Made by a program: the position numbers and the translations under genes. The notes under the pieces are model-generated. The model ran no database searches and was not told the origin of the DNA. It worked only from the letters and a program-made list of their open reading frames with translations. Below, piece by piece: positions 36,475 through 45,202 of a stretch of DNA of 64,000 nucleotides; the stretch's first letter is position 1, and every line of letters begins with the position of its first letter. The DNA comes from Myxococcales bacterium (GTDB taxonomy: Bacteria > Myxococcota_A > Bradymonadia > UBA7976 > UBA1532): positions 15,917 to 79,916 of the forward strand of contig JACKDN010000034.1 in the NCBI GenBank assembly GCA_020633465.1, in the 5' to 3' direction.

Positions 36475-37890
36475 GTGCCGATGCGGGACGACCTGACGCT
36501 GCGCGCAGAGCACGGGCAGATCCTGCTCGACGTCGCGCTCCAGTTCGGCGCCACGCTGGATCTCGATCGCCTGCTGCCCCTGGTGCTCGAGCGCGTCACC
36601 GACCTGCTCAACGCCGACCGCGCCCTCATCGCGCTGACCGACCGCGAAGGCCACGTGCAGCGCGCCGTCGTGCACAACCTGGACTGGAAGGGCCCCGGCC
36701 ACCCGCTGCCGGTCAGCGGCACCCTGATCCGCAAGGTGATCGAGGAGGGCGTGCCCGAGGTGGTCGCCGACGCCGCCACCGACGCCCACTTCGGCCAGAA
36801 CCAGAGCGTCCGCCTGTTCGGGCTGCGCTTCATGATGGGCGTGCCGGTGCCGGCCCACGGCCGCGTGATCGGCGTGCTCTACGTCGACAGCAAGGCCAGC
36901 AAGGTGGCCGATCTCGACGGCGAGACCGAGCTGCTCGTCGCCCTCGCCCGTCTGGTGGGCACCGCGGTCGAGAACGCCCGCCTCTTCGAGGAGCAGCGCT
37001 ACCGCACCCGCCTCCTGGCGCAGCTGGTGCACGACCTGCGCGGCCCGCTGTCGGTGGTGCTGGCCAACGGCGAGATGCTGACCGCCGGCATGACCGACGA
37101 GGCCGATCTGGACGCCGCGCAGGACGTCGCGGCGTGCGCCCGGCGCATGAGCAAGATGGTCGATCACACGCTGGAGCTGTCGCGCGCCGACGCCGGCACG
37201 CGGGCGGTCGAGCCGGTGCACCTCGACCTGTCCCAGGCCATCCCGCGGCACGTGAAGAGCCTCGAGCTGGTGGCGCGTCAGCAGGGGCTGTCGCTGGACG
37301 TGTCGCTGCCGCCCGAGCTGCCCACGGTGCACACCATCCCCGACCGGCTGTGGATCATCCTCGACAACCTGCTGTTCAACGCCATCAAGCACGCGCGGCC
37401 CGACAGCACCGTCACCGTGGCGGGCGTGCTGCGCGCCGACGACGGGCCGGTCGAGGCGCAGGGCCGCTTCGACGACGGCGTGAACCTGTTCAGCCGCCAG
37501 GCGCCGCTGCTGCCGGTGGGCGACGGCGGCTTCGTCGAGCTGTCGGTGCACAACGAGGGCGCGCCCATCCCGCCGCACCTGCTGCCGCGGCTGTTCGAGG
37601 CCTACGTGCGCGGGCCGACCCAGCACCCCTTCGGATCGACCGGGCTGGGCCTGTCGATCGTCGAGCAGTGCACGCGCCACCTCGGCGGCTGCGTGTGGGT
37701 GCGGTCGTCGGCCGAGGCCGGGTCGCGCTTCAGCTTCACCTTGCCCACGCAGGTGCGGCTCGGCGTGCCCGCGCGCGCGCCGGCCGACGGCATGCAGCGC
37801 CGCGACACGGTGCCGATGGAGCCCTTCTCGACGATGGGCGGCGAGGATACGCGCCCCGACCTGCTGCCGGCCGTCCCGTCGGACGAGTGA
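36475..37890 (+). CDS. GAF-domain sensor histidine kinase
   Basis: 471 residues from GTG 36475, preferred because AAGGAG lies five bases upstream. An ATG at 36412 overlaps the previous stop (ATGA) and would add 21 residues. A GAF domain (about 20-170: DLDRLLPLVLERVTDLLNADRALIAL to GVLYVDSK) is followed by the phosphoacceptor helix QLVHDLRGPLSVV, N box DNLLFNAIKHA, G1 motif NEGAPIPPHLLPRLFEAYVRG and G2 GSTGLGLSIVEQ. All key residues are present, so it should autophosphorylate. It has no membrane segment and is likely cytoplasmic. No response regulator gene is adjacent. The C-terminal region has the same order as the degenerate end of the preceding protein, so the two genes look like divergent paralogues. 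Confidence 0.9.
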   Translation: MPMRDDLTLRAEHGQILLDVALQFGATLDLDRLLPLVLERVTDLLNADRALIALTDREGHVQRAVVHNLDWKGPGHPLPVSGTLIRKVIEEGVPEVVADAATDAHFGQNQSVRLFGLRFMMGVPVPAHGRVIGVLYVDSKASKVADLDGETELLVALARLVGTAVENARLFEEQRYRTRLLAQLVHDLRGPLSVVLANGEMLTAGMTDEADLDAAQDVAACARRMSKMVDHTLELSRADAGTRAVEPVHLDLSQAIPRHVKSLELVARQQGLSLDVSLPPELPTVHTIPDRLWIILDNLLFNAIKHARPDSTVTVAGVLRADDGPVEAQGRFDDGVNLFSRQAPLLPVGDGGFVELSVHNEGAPIPPHLLPRLFEAYVRGPTQHPFGSTGLGLSIVEQCTRHLGGCVWVRSSAEAGSRFSFTLPTQVRLGVPARAPADGMQRRDTVPMEPFSTMGGEDTRPDLLPAVPSDE

Positions 37891-37954
37891 GCCTCGCCGG
37901 GCTGCCCGCGTGCTGGTTGACACCGCCCCGACCCCCAACCGAGGATGCCGCGTG

Positions 37955-38920
37955 ATGCGTGCACCCCCTCGTGCCCTGCTCTTCGCGGCCGGCCTCGCGC
38001 TGACCTCGGCGCCGACGCTGGCGTCCGCCCAGAAGGCGGAGGACGCCGTGCGGCAAGAGGGCGTGCGGCTGTACGAAGAGGGCGTGAAGCTCTTCAAGCA
38101 GGGCAAGTTCGCCGAGGCCGCCGAGCGCTTCCAGGCGGCCTACAACATCGATCCCTCGCCCATCCTGCTCTACAACCTGGGCCGCGCCACCGAGAAGGCG
38201 GGCAAGCCGGCCGAGGCCATCACGCACTACCGCGCCTACCTGCAGCGCTTCCCGCAGGCCGAGGATCGCGCGCAGGTCGAGCGCATCATCGAGGCGCTCG
38301 AGTCGGCCGCGCGCACCCGCCAGGGCTTCTTGATCATCGAGGGGCTGCCCAGCGAGGGCGTGCGCGTGTTCTTCGACAGCGCGCTGGCCCCCGCCCCGGG
38401 CGAGGACGGCCGCTGGACGCTCGAGACGGGGCGCTACCAGGTGCAGGTGCGCACCGACGACGGCCACGCCTGGCGCACCGAGGTCGAGATCCTGCCCGAT
38501 CAGACCACCTCGCCGCGCTACGCGGGCCCCCCGCCGCCGCCGCCGCAGGACGAGGGCGGGCCCCGCGCGATGCAGATCGGCGGCTGGGTGGGCGTGGGCG
38601 TGGGCGCCGCGGTGCTGGCCGCCGGCGGCGTCACCTTCGCGCAGGCGCACGCCGCGGCCACCGACGCCGAGGACGCGCGGGACGACCTGCGCAACGACGG
38701 GCTCAGCGGCGCCGAGGCCGAGGCGCGCGCCAAGGACTACGCCGACGCGCGGGACGACGTCGAGTCGCTGGGGCTGACCAGCTACATCCTGTTCGGCGTG
38801 GGCGCCGCGGTCGCGACCACGGGCGCCGTCCTGCTGGTGCTCGACGCGCAGGGCGAAGGCGGCGCCGAGGCCGCCCTCGTGCCGACGCTGGGCGGCCTGG
38901 GCGTGGTCGGTCGCTTCTGA
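37955..38920 (+). CDS. Exported TPR protein with PEGA-like domain and two C-terminal membrane segments
   Basis: 321 residues from ATG 37955 (GTG 37952 is also possible). The signal sequence ALLFAAGLALTSAPTLASA precedes TPR-like helices (about 40-120: YEEGVKLFKQGKFAEAAERF, NLGRATEKAGKPAEAI). A short beta domain (QGFLIIEGLPSEGVRVFFD) resembles PEGA. A poly-Pro linker leads to two membrane segments (about 208-228 and 284-305) separated by an Ala/Asp-rich helix. This architecture is common in myxobacterial genomes and has no known function. It follows the histidine kinase gene by 64 bp on the same strand. Confidence 0.75.
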   Translation: MRAPPRALLFAAGLALTSAPTLASAQKAEDAVRQEGVRLYEEGVKLFKQGKFAEAAERFQAAYNIDPSPILLYNLGRATEKAGKPAEAITHYRAYLQRFPQAEDRAQVERIIEALESAARTRQGFLIIEGLPSEGVRVFFDSALAPAPGEDGRWTLETGRYQVQVRTDDGHAWRTEVEILPDQTTSPRYAGPPPPPPQDEGGPRAMQIGGWVGVGVGAAVLAAGGVTFAQAHAAATDAEDARDDLRNDGLSGAEAEARAKDYADARDDVESLGLTSYILFGVGAAVATTGAVLLVLDAQGEGGAEAALVPTLGGLGVVGRF

Positions 38921-38978
38921 CACGCGCCCGGCGCCCCGGCTTGAGGTTGGGGGGCCGTTCTGCGATCCTCCCGGGTCC

Positions 38979-41774
38979 ATGAAGACGCTCCTGACCCTCA
39001 CCGTGAACGGGCGGCGCCAGCAGGTGGCCGCCCGCCCCAACCACTCGCTGCTCGAGGTGCTGCGCTACGACCTGGATCTCACCGGGTCGAAGCAGGGCTG
39101 CGACAAGGGCGACTGCGGCGCGTGCACGGTGCTGGTGGACGGCGAGCCGGTGCTGGCCTGCTGCACGCTGGCCGCGATGGTGCCGCCCGACGCGCAGATC
39201 ACCACCATCGAGGGGCTGGCCCGGCCGGACGGGCTGGACGCGGTGCAGGAGGCCTTCGATCGCAGCGGCGCGCTGCAGTGCGGCTTCTGCCAGCCGGGCA
39301 TGATGCTCAGCGCGCGGGCGCTGCTGAACCAGACCAAGGATCCCGACGACGCCGCCATCCGCGAGGCGCTGTCGGGCAACCTGTGCCGCTGCACGGGCTA
39401 CACGCAGATCTTCGAGGCGGTGAAGCTGGCGGCGGCCATCGAGCGGGGCGAGGCGCCGCCCTACGATCCGCAGCCGGCCGAGGGCTTCAGCGTGCTCGGC
39501 GGGCGCCACCGCAAGGCCGACGGGCACCTCAAGGCCACCGGCGACGCGCTCTACACCGACGATCTGAACCCGCCCGGGCTGCTGCACTGCAAGATCCTGC
39601 GCAGCCCGCACGCGCACGCGGTCATCCGCGGCGTCGACACCACGCAGGCCGAGGCGCTCGAGGGCGTGGTCGCCGTGCTCACGGGCGCGGCGCTGCCCAC
39701 GCTGTACGGCGTGATCCCGTGGACCGAGGACGAGCAGGCGCTGTGTACCGACCGCGCGCGCTTCGTCGGCGACGAGGTGGCGGCGGTGGCGGCGATCGAC
39801 GAGGAGACCGCGCAGCGGGCGCTCGATCTCATCGTCGTCGACTACGAGGTGCTGCCCGCGGTCTTCGATCCGGCCGAGGCGCTGCGCGACGACGCGCCGG
39901 TGCTGTTCCCCGGGCGCAAGCGCGGCAACCTGACCAAGCGGGTGCGGCTCGAGTTCGGCGACGTGGACGCGGCGCTCGGCGACGCCGACGTCGTCATCGA
40001 GGGCGACTACCTGTTCGAGGGCACGGCCCACGCGCCCATCGAGCCCCACTGCGTCGTGGCCCGCTACGACGCCCGCGGGCTGCTCACCGTCCACAGCAGC
40101 ACGCAGATCCCGCACTACGTGCACCGCACGCTGGCCAAGGTGCTCGAGCTACCCGCCGACCGCGTGCGCGTGGTGCAGCCGGCCCTCGGCGGGGCCTTCG
40201 GCGGCAAGTCGGATCCCTTCGGACACGAGCTGGTGGCGGCGAAGCTGGCGATGATCACGGGTCGCCCGGTGAAGTGCCTGCTGACGCGCGAGGAGACCTT
40301 CTACACCCACCGCGGCCGGCACCCGATGCACATGCGGATGAAGCTGGGCGCGACGAAGGACGGCAAGCTGACGGCGCTGGACAGCGACGTGCTGATCGAC
40401 GGCGGCGCCTACACCAGCTTCGGGCTCGTGACCACCTACTACGCCGGCCAGCTCTTGACCGCGCCGACCGGCTACGCCACCTACCGCTTCGACTCGCGGC
40501 GCGCCTTCACCAACAAGCCGCCCTGCGGGCCGAAGCGCGGCCACGGCAGCGTACAGCCGCGCTTCGCCTTCGAGATTCAGCTCGACAAGGTGGCGCACGC
40601 GCTGGGCATCGACCCCATCGAGCTGCGCCGGCGCAACGACGTGGGCCCGAACGCCACGACCGTCAACGGCCAGCGCATCACCAGCAACGGCTTCCTCGAG
40701 TGCCTGCGGGTGGTCGAAGAGGCCAGCGAGTGGAAGGCGCGCTACGGCAAGCTGCCCTTCGGGCGCGGGCTGGGCGTCGCCGGCAGCACCTACATCTCGG
40801 GCACCGCCTACCCGGTGTACCCCAACGAGATGCCGCAGTCGGGCGTGCAGCTGCGGCTGGACCGCAGCGGCCGCGCGCACGTGATGTGCGGCGCCAGCGA
40901 CATCGGCCAGGGCAGCGACACGATGCTCGCGCTGATCGTCGCCGAGGAGCTCGGGCTGTCGCCGGACAAGGTGGTGGTGACCAGCAGCGACACCGACCTG
41001 TCGCCGGTCGACCTGGGCGCCTACAGCAGCCGGGTGACGTTCATGGCGGGCACCGCCTGCCGCCACGCGGCGCAGGCGATGGCCGCGAAGATCGCCGACG
41101 TCGTCGGCAGCCGGCTCGAGGTGCCCTCGTCCGAGATCGGGCGCGGCAACGGGCGCTGGTTCTGGCTGCGGGATCCGACGCGCGGGGTGGGCGCCGCCGA
41201 GGCGTTCCAGCTGGCCGAGGCGGCCTACGGCACGCTGGGCGCCACCGGCGGCTACCGCACCGACACCACGCTGGGCGGCGACTACCGCGGCGGCACCATC
41301 GGGGCCAGCCCCGCCTACAGCTTCACGGCGCACGTGGCCGAGGTGGACGTCGACCTCGAGACCGGCTTCGTGCGGGTGCCGCGCATCTGGGCGGCCCACG
41401 ACTGCGGCTTCGCGCTCAACCCCACGCTGGTCGAGGGGCAGATCGCCGGCTCGGTCTACATGGGCTGGGCCGAGGCGGTGATGGAGCAGCAGGTGCTGGC
41501 CTACGGGGGCACCAACCCCGGGCTGCTGCGCGGGCCCAACCTGCTGGACTACCGCATCCCGACCGCCGCCGAGACGCCCGACATCCGCTGCTTCATCGTG
41601 CAGAGCCAGGATCCCGAGGGGCCCTACGGCGCCAAGGAGGCCGGCGAGGGGCCGCTGCACCCGGTGCTGCCGGCCATCGCCAACGCCATCTACGACGCGG
41701 TGGGCGTGCGCCTCGATCGCCTGCCCTTCCACGCCTCGGCGGTCAAGGCCGCCCTGGCCGCGCGGGAGGGCTGA
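38979..41774 (+). CDS. Molybdenum hydroxylase: fused [2Fe-2S] and Moco subunits, 4-hydroxybenzoyl-CoA reductase-like
   Basis: 931 residues. The first 160 form a two-cluster ferredoxin subunit: plant-type GCDKGDCGACTVLVDG with a further Cys in LACCTL, then CGFCQPGMM and CRCTGY. From about 165 on is the xanthine-oxidase-type large subunit (YTDDLNPPGLLHCKILRSP, GGAFGGKSDPFGHE, GQGSDTMLALIVAEELG). The active-site Glu lies in GPYGAKEAGEGPLHP; this variant matches 4-hydroxybenzoyl-CoA reductase alpha rather than GAKGxGE of xanthine dehydrogenase. Normally these are two separate genes (HcrC and HcrA). The separate FAD subunit starts 3 bp downstream. The likely reaction is reductive dehydroxylation of a hydroxyaroyl-CoA or a related hydroxylation; the substrate is unproven. 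Confidence 0.88.
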   Translation: MKTLLTLTVNGRRQQVAARPNHSLLEVLRYDLDLTGSKQGCDKGDCGACTVLVDGEPVLACCTLAAMVPPDAQITTIEGLARPDGLDAVQEAFDRSGALQCGFCQPGMMLSARALLNQTKDPDDAAIREALSGNLCRCTGYTQIFEAVKLAAAIERGEAPPYDPQPAEGFSVLGGRHRKADGHLKATGDALYTDDLNPPGLLHCKILRSPHAHAVIRGVDTTQAEALEGVVAVLTGAALPTLYGVIPWTEDEQALCTDRARFVGDEVAAVAAIDEETAQRALDLIVVDYEVLPAVFDPAEALRDDAPVLFPGRKRGNLTKRVRLEFGDVDAALGDADVVIEGDYLFEGTAHAPIEPHCVVARYDARGLLTVHSSTQIPHYVHRTLAKVLELPADRVRVVQPALGGAFGGKSDPFGHELVAAKLAMITGRPVKCLLTREETFYTHRGRHPMHMRMKLGATKDGKLTALDSDVLIDGGAYTSFGLVTTYYAGQLLTAPTGYATYRFDSRRAFTNKPPCGPKRGHGSVQPRFAFEIQLDKVAHALGIDPIELRRRNDVGPNATTVNGQRITSNGFLECLRVVEEASEWKARYGKLPFGRGLGVAGSTYISGTAYPVYPNEMPQSGVQLRLDRSGRAHVMCGASDIGQGSDTMLALIVAEELGLSPDKVVVTSSDTDLSPVDLGAYSSRVTFMAGTACRHAAQAMAAKIADVVGSRLEVPSSEIGRGNGRWFWLRDPTRGVGAAEAFQLAEAAYGTLGATGGYRTDTTLGGDYRGGTIGASPAYSFTAHVAEVDVDLETGFVRVPRIWAAHDCGFALNPTLVEGQIAGSVYMGWAEAVMEQQVLAYGGTNPGLLRGPNLLDYRIPTAAETPDIRCFIVQSQDPEGPYGAKEAGEGPLHPVLPAIANAIYDAVGVRLDRLPFHASAVKAALAAREG

Positions 41775-41776
41775 GG

Positions 41777-42757
41777 GTGCTGCGCATCGCCGACACCTTC
41801 GTGGTCGAGAACCCGACCAGCCTCGACGAGGCGCTGTACCTGCTCGACCGCTTCGGCGAGCGCGCGCGCCTGGTCGCCGGCGGCACCGATCTGCTGCCCA
41901 ACATCAAGCACGGCCTGCACGCGCCCGAGGTGCTGATCAGCCTGAAGCGCGTGCCCGAGCTGCGGGCGCTCGACCTCGACGGCGATCCCTTCGTGCTCGG
42001 CGCCACCCTGGGCATCCACGAGATCGCGCAGAGCGACGCGGTGGGCGCGGCGCTGCCCGCCCTGCGCAGCGCCGCGCGGCAGATCGCGGGTCCGCAGCTT
42101 CGCCGCATGGGCACGCTGGGCGGCAACGTCTGCCTCGACACCCGCTGCGTCTACATCAACCAGAGCGCCTTCTGGCGCGGCGCCTTGGGCTACTGCCTGA
42201 AGAAGGACGGCGACACCTGCCACGTGACGGTGGTGGGCAAGAAGTGCGTGGCGGCGGCCAGCAACGACACCGCCCCGGTGCTGATGGCCCACGACGCGCA
42301 GGTCGAGCTGCTCGGGCCGCGCGGGGCGCGCACGCTGGCGCTCGAGGACTTCTACGTCAACGACGGCGAGAAGAACAACGCGCTCGAGCCCGACGAGATC
42401 CTCACCGCGGTGCGCGTGCCGCGCCCCGGGCCGACGCGCGTGGCCAGCTTCCAGAAGCTGCGGGTGCGCGACGCCATCGACTTCCCGCTGTTGAACCTGT
42501 GCCTGGCCTTCGACCTCGTCGACGGGCAGGTGAAGGCCCCCACGCTGGTGGTCAGCGCCATCGCCGCGCGCCCGCGGCGCATCAAGGGGCTGCCGGAGGG
42601 TCCGCTGAACGACGACCTGGTGCGGGCCGCCGGCGAGCTGGCCCACAAGAAGATCCGCCCGCTGACCAACATCGACGCCGACGTGGCCTGGCGCCGCGAG
42701 ATGGTGCCGGTGCTCGTGGCGCGGGCCTTCGCCGAGGCCGCCGGAGGTGCCGCGTGA
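41777..42757 (+). CDS. FAD subunit of molybdenum hydroxylase with extra [4Fe-4S] loop (HcrB-like)
   Basis: 326 residues from GTG 41777, 3 bp after the previous stop, with GGGAGG upstream. FAD-binding motifs are VAGGTDLLPNIKHG (about 34-47) and MGTLGGNVCLDTR. Between them and NDTAPVL lies an insertion with four Cys (NVCLDTRCVY, GYCLKKDGDTCHV, GKKC), the extra cluster-binding loop known from the beta subunit of 4-hydroxybenzoyl-CoA reductase and absent from xanthine dehydrogenase. In that enzyme the [4Fe-4S] cluster helps reverse the electron flow toward substrate reduction. Presence here makes an aryl-CoA reductase assignment likely. The stop overlaps the GTG of the next gene by 4 bp. Confidence 0.88.
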   Translation: MLRIADTFVVENPTSLDEALYLLDRFGERARLVAGGTDLLPNIKHGLHAPEVLISLKRVPELRALDLDGDPFVLGATLGIHEIAQSDAVGAALPALRSAARQIAGPQLRRMGTLGGNVCLDTRCVYINQSAFWRGALGYCLKKDGDTCHVTVVGKKCVAAASNDTAPVLMAHDAQVELLGPRGARTLALEDFYVNDGEKNNALEPDEILTAVRVPRPGPTRVASFQKLRVRDAIDFPLLNLCLAFDLVDGQVKAPTLVVSAIAARPRRIKGLPEGPLNDDLVRAAGELAHKKIRPLTNIDADVAWRREMVPVLVARAFAEAAGGAA

Positions 42758-43488
42758 GCCTCTTCGGTCGCGTCCGCGGCTGGGCGCTGCTGCTCGCGCT
42801 GGGCCTGGTGCTGGCGCCGGCGGGCGACGTGCTGGCCAAGAAGCGCAAGTTCAACGTCAAGCGCTACCACCTGACCCTGCGCCACGTGAACACCAAGGAT
42901 CGCGTGGACAACCTGTGGGTCATCCGCGTCGATCCCAAGGACAAGAACCGGCAGTGGGTGGGCAAGCGGGCGCGCAAGCGGCTCGAGCACTTCCTGCGCG
43001 ACTGGCGCACCGGCAAGCAGACGCGCGTGCCCGAGCGCCTGCTGTGGTACCTGTACCTGGTCGGCCAGCGCTTCGACAAACCGATCCACATCGTCAGCGG
43101 CTACCGCTCGAAGGAGCGCAAGACCAGCCGGCACCGCCACGGCAAGGCGGTGGACTTCCGGGTCGAGGGCGTCGATCCGAAAGAGGTCTGGGAGTACTGC
43201 AAGCGCTTCGATCGGGTGGGCATCGGCTACTACCCGAACTCGAAGTTCGTGCACCTCGACGTGCGCGACAAGTCGTACTACTGGATTGACGAGTCCGGCC
43301 CCGGCGAAGAGGCCGACTACCGCGAGGGCGTCGCGCAGAAGAAGCCCAAGCGCAAGAAGCGGCGGGGCAAGAGCGGCAAGCGCCGGGGCAAGCGGGCCGG
43401 CAAGAGCGCGGACAAGGCAGGCAAGGGCAAACAGTCGAAGCGGCGCGCGCGGAAGCGCGCCGGCGCCGTGGCGGCCGACCGCCGCTGA
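42754..43488 (+). CDS. Secreted peptidase M15 / DUF882-like protein with basic tail
   Basis: 244 residues from GTG 42754, overlapping the preceding stop (GTGA). A signal peptide (GWALLLALGLVLAPAGDVLA) is followed by a D,D-carboxypeptidase-like zinc domain. Typical motifs are IHIVSGYRSKERKTS, HRHGKAVDF (His and Asp ligands) and FVHLDVRDKSYYW (HxD). The final 55 residues are extremely Lys/Arg-rich, fitting binding to anionic cell-wall polymers or LPS. It may cleave peptidoglycan cross-links or only bind them, as many DUF882/YcbK proteins are uncharacterised. The translational overlap with a molybdenum-enzyme gene looks incidental rather than functional. Confidence 0.82.
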   Translation: MSLFGRVRGWALLLALGLVLAPAGDVLAKKRKFNVKRYHLTLRHVNTKDRVDNLWVIRVDPKDKNRQWVGKRARKRLEHFLRDWRTGKQTRVPERLLWYLYLVGQRFDKPIHIVSGYRSKERKTSRHRHGKAVDFRVEGVDPKEVWEYCKRFDRVGIGYYPNSKFVHLDVRDKSYYWIDESGPGEEADYREGVAQKKPKRKKRRGKSGKRRGKRAGKSADKAGKGKQSKRRARKRAGAVAADRR

Positions 43489-43555
43489 CCGGCCCGAGGT
43501 CGGGCCCTTCGCGGCCCGATCGCCGTCCGCGCCACCCTGATCTCGCGAGGGCCCC

Positions 43556-45202
43556 ATGCTGCGCCTGCTGTTCGCCTCCCTCCGCTTCGTCCTCGCGCTG
43601 CCCTTCACGCTCACCCGCTACGCGCTGGCGCGGCTGCGCCCACGCGACGTGGTGTTGCAGCTCGATCTCGACGCCCTGCACCCGCTGTTCACCCAGCCCG
43701 CGCACCTGCTGGCCCGCCTGCAGGGCCAGACCCCGCGGCTGGACCAGCTCACGCTGCTCGCGCGGCTCGAGCGGGCCCGGGACGACGACCGCGTGCAGAC
43801 GATCTACGTGCGCATCGGCGCGCTGCGGGGCGGCTGGGCCACGCACTTCGGGCTGCGCGAGGCCATCCGGCTGGCCGCCGAGCGCCCCAACTGCCGCGTG
43901 GTGGCCTTCGTCGCCCAGCCCGATCTGCGGTCGCTGTGGCTGGCCTCGGCGGCCGACGAGGTGTGGCTGCCCCCGGACGTGCCGGTGACGAGCCAGGGCT
44001 TCGGCGCCGAGGTCACCTTCTTCGGCGAGGCCCTCGACCGCGCCGGCGTCGAGGTCGACGTGCTGACCGCCGGCGCGTACAAGGCCGCGCTCGAGCCCTT
44101 CACCCGCACCGAGCCCAGCCCCGCCAACGCCGAGATGATCCGGGCGCTGCTGCAGTCGATGCGGCAGGTGGTCGAGGCCGAGATCGGCGGTCGGCGCGGC
44201 GAGGACGTCGAGCTCGACCTGCTCGGCGGCGGCCCCGCGCAGCCCGAGGTGTTCGTCGAGACCGGCCTCGCCGACGCGATCGTGCCCGAGGAGCAGGTGC
44301 GCGAGCGGCTCGGCTGCCCCGAGGACGGGGACACCCGGCTCGTCGGCCTCGAGGACTACGCCGGGCCGGTGCGGCCGTGGCCGCGGTGGCCTCGCCGCCC
44401 CGCGCGGTTGGGGCTGATCGAGATCAAGGGGCTCATCAAGGACGGCCGCGGCCCCGGGCCCACCGACCGCGCCGTGGTCGCGGCCTGCGACGCGGCGCGG
44501 CGCGACGACCGCGTCCGCGGCGTGCTGCTGCACATCGACAGCGGCGGCGGCAGCGCGACGGCCAGCGAGCGCATGTGGCGCGCGGTGCGGGCGTTGAACG
44601 CCGAGAAGCCCGTCGTCGCGCTGCTGGGCGACACGGCGGCCAGCGGCGGGTACTACGTCGCGACCGCCGCCCGGCAGATCGTCTGCCCGCCGACGACGCT
44701 GACCGGCAGCATCGGCGTGCTGGCCGCGAAGCCCGTGGCCGCCGGCCTGCTGGCCCGCCTGGGCATCCACCAGACGCGCTTCGAGCTGCACCCCCGGGCG
44801 ACGATGTTCTCGGCCGGGCGGCCCTTCACCGACGACGAGCGCGCGGCCCTCGCCGCCAGCATCGAGCACACCTACCGGTTGTTCCTGCGGCGCGTGGCCG
44901 AGGGGCGCGCGCTGACGACCGACGAGGTCGAGCCGCTGGCGCAGGGGCGCGTCTGGACCGGCCACGACGCCCAGCAGAGCCGGCTGATCGACCGCCGCGG
45001 TGGCCTGCCGGCCGCGCTCGACGTGCTCGGCGAGGCGGCCGGCGTCGCCGATCGCCGGCTGCGACGGGTCGGACCCCGCCGCACGCTGCTGCAGCGACTG
45101 CTGCGCCAGACCGGCGCCGCCGAGGCCGTCGAGCCCCTCGAGCTGCTCGCCCTGACCCGCGACACACGGGCGCTGGCCTGGTGCCCGGTGCGCCTGGACT
45201 GA
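43556..45202 (+). CDS. sppA: Signal peptide peptidase SppA, double-domain type
   Basis: 548 residues, RBS GAGGG. A hydrophobic N-terminus (LLFASLRFVLALPFTL) anchors it in the inner membrane. Two S49 domains are present. The N-terminal one provides the general-base Lys in AGAYKAALEPFTRTEPS (about residue 179). The C-terminal one provides the nucleophile Ser in LGDTAASGGYYVATAA (about residue 363), with GSIGV downstream. This Lys/Ser split over two domains matches E. coli SppA (67 kDa class). It degrades leftover signal peptides within the membrane. The stop codon abuts the stop of the convergent cytochrome gene. Confidence 0.92.
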   Translation: MLRLLFASLRFVLALPFTLTRYALARLRPRDVVLQLDLDALHPLFTQPAHLLARLQGQTPRLDQLTLLARLERARDDDRVQTIYVRIGALRGGWATHFGLREAIRLAAERPNCRVVAFVAQPDLRSLWLASAADEVWLPPDVPVTSQGFGAEVTFFGEALDRAGVEVDVLTAGAYKAALEPFTRTEPSPANAEMIRALLQSMRQVVEAEIGGRRGEDVELDLLGGGPAQPEVFVETGLADAIVPEEQVRERLGCPEDGDTRLVGLEDYAGPVRPWPRWPRRPARLGLIEIKGLIKDGRGPGPTDRAVVAACDAARRDDRVRGVLLHIDSGGGSATASERMWRAVRALNAEKPVVALLGDTAASGGYYVATAARQIVCPPTTLTGSIGVLAAKPVAAGLLARLGIHQTRFELHPRATMFSAGRPFTDDERAALAASIEHTYRLFLRRVAEGRALTTDEVEPLAQGRVWTGHDAQQSRLIDRRGGLPAALDVLGEAAGVADRRLRRVGPRRTLLQRLLRQTGAAEAVEPLELLALTRDTRALAWCPVRLD

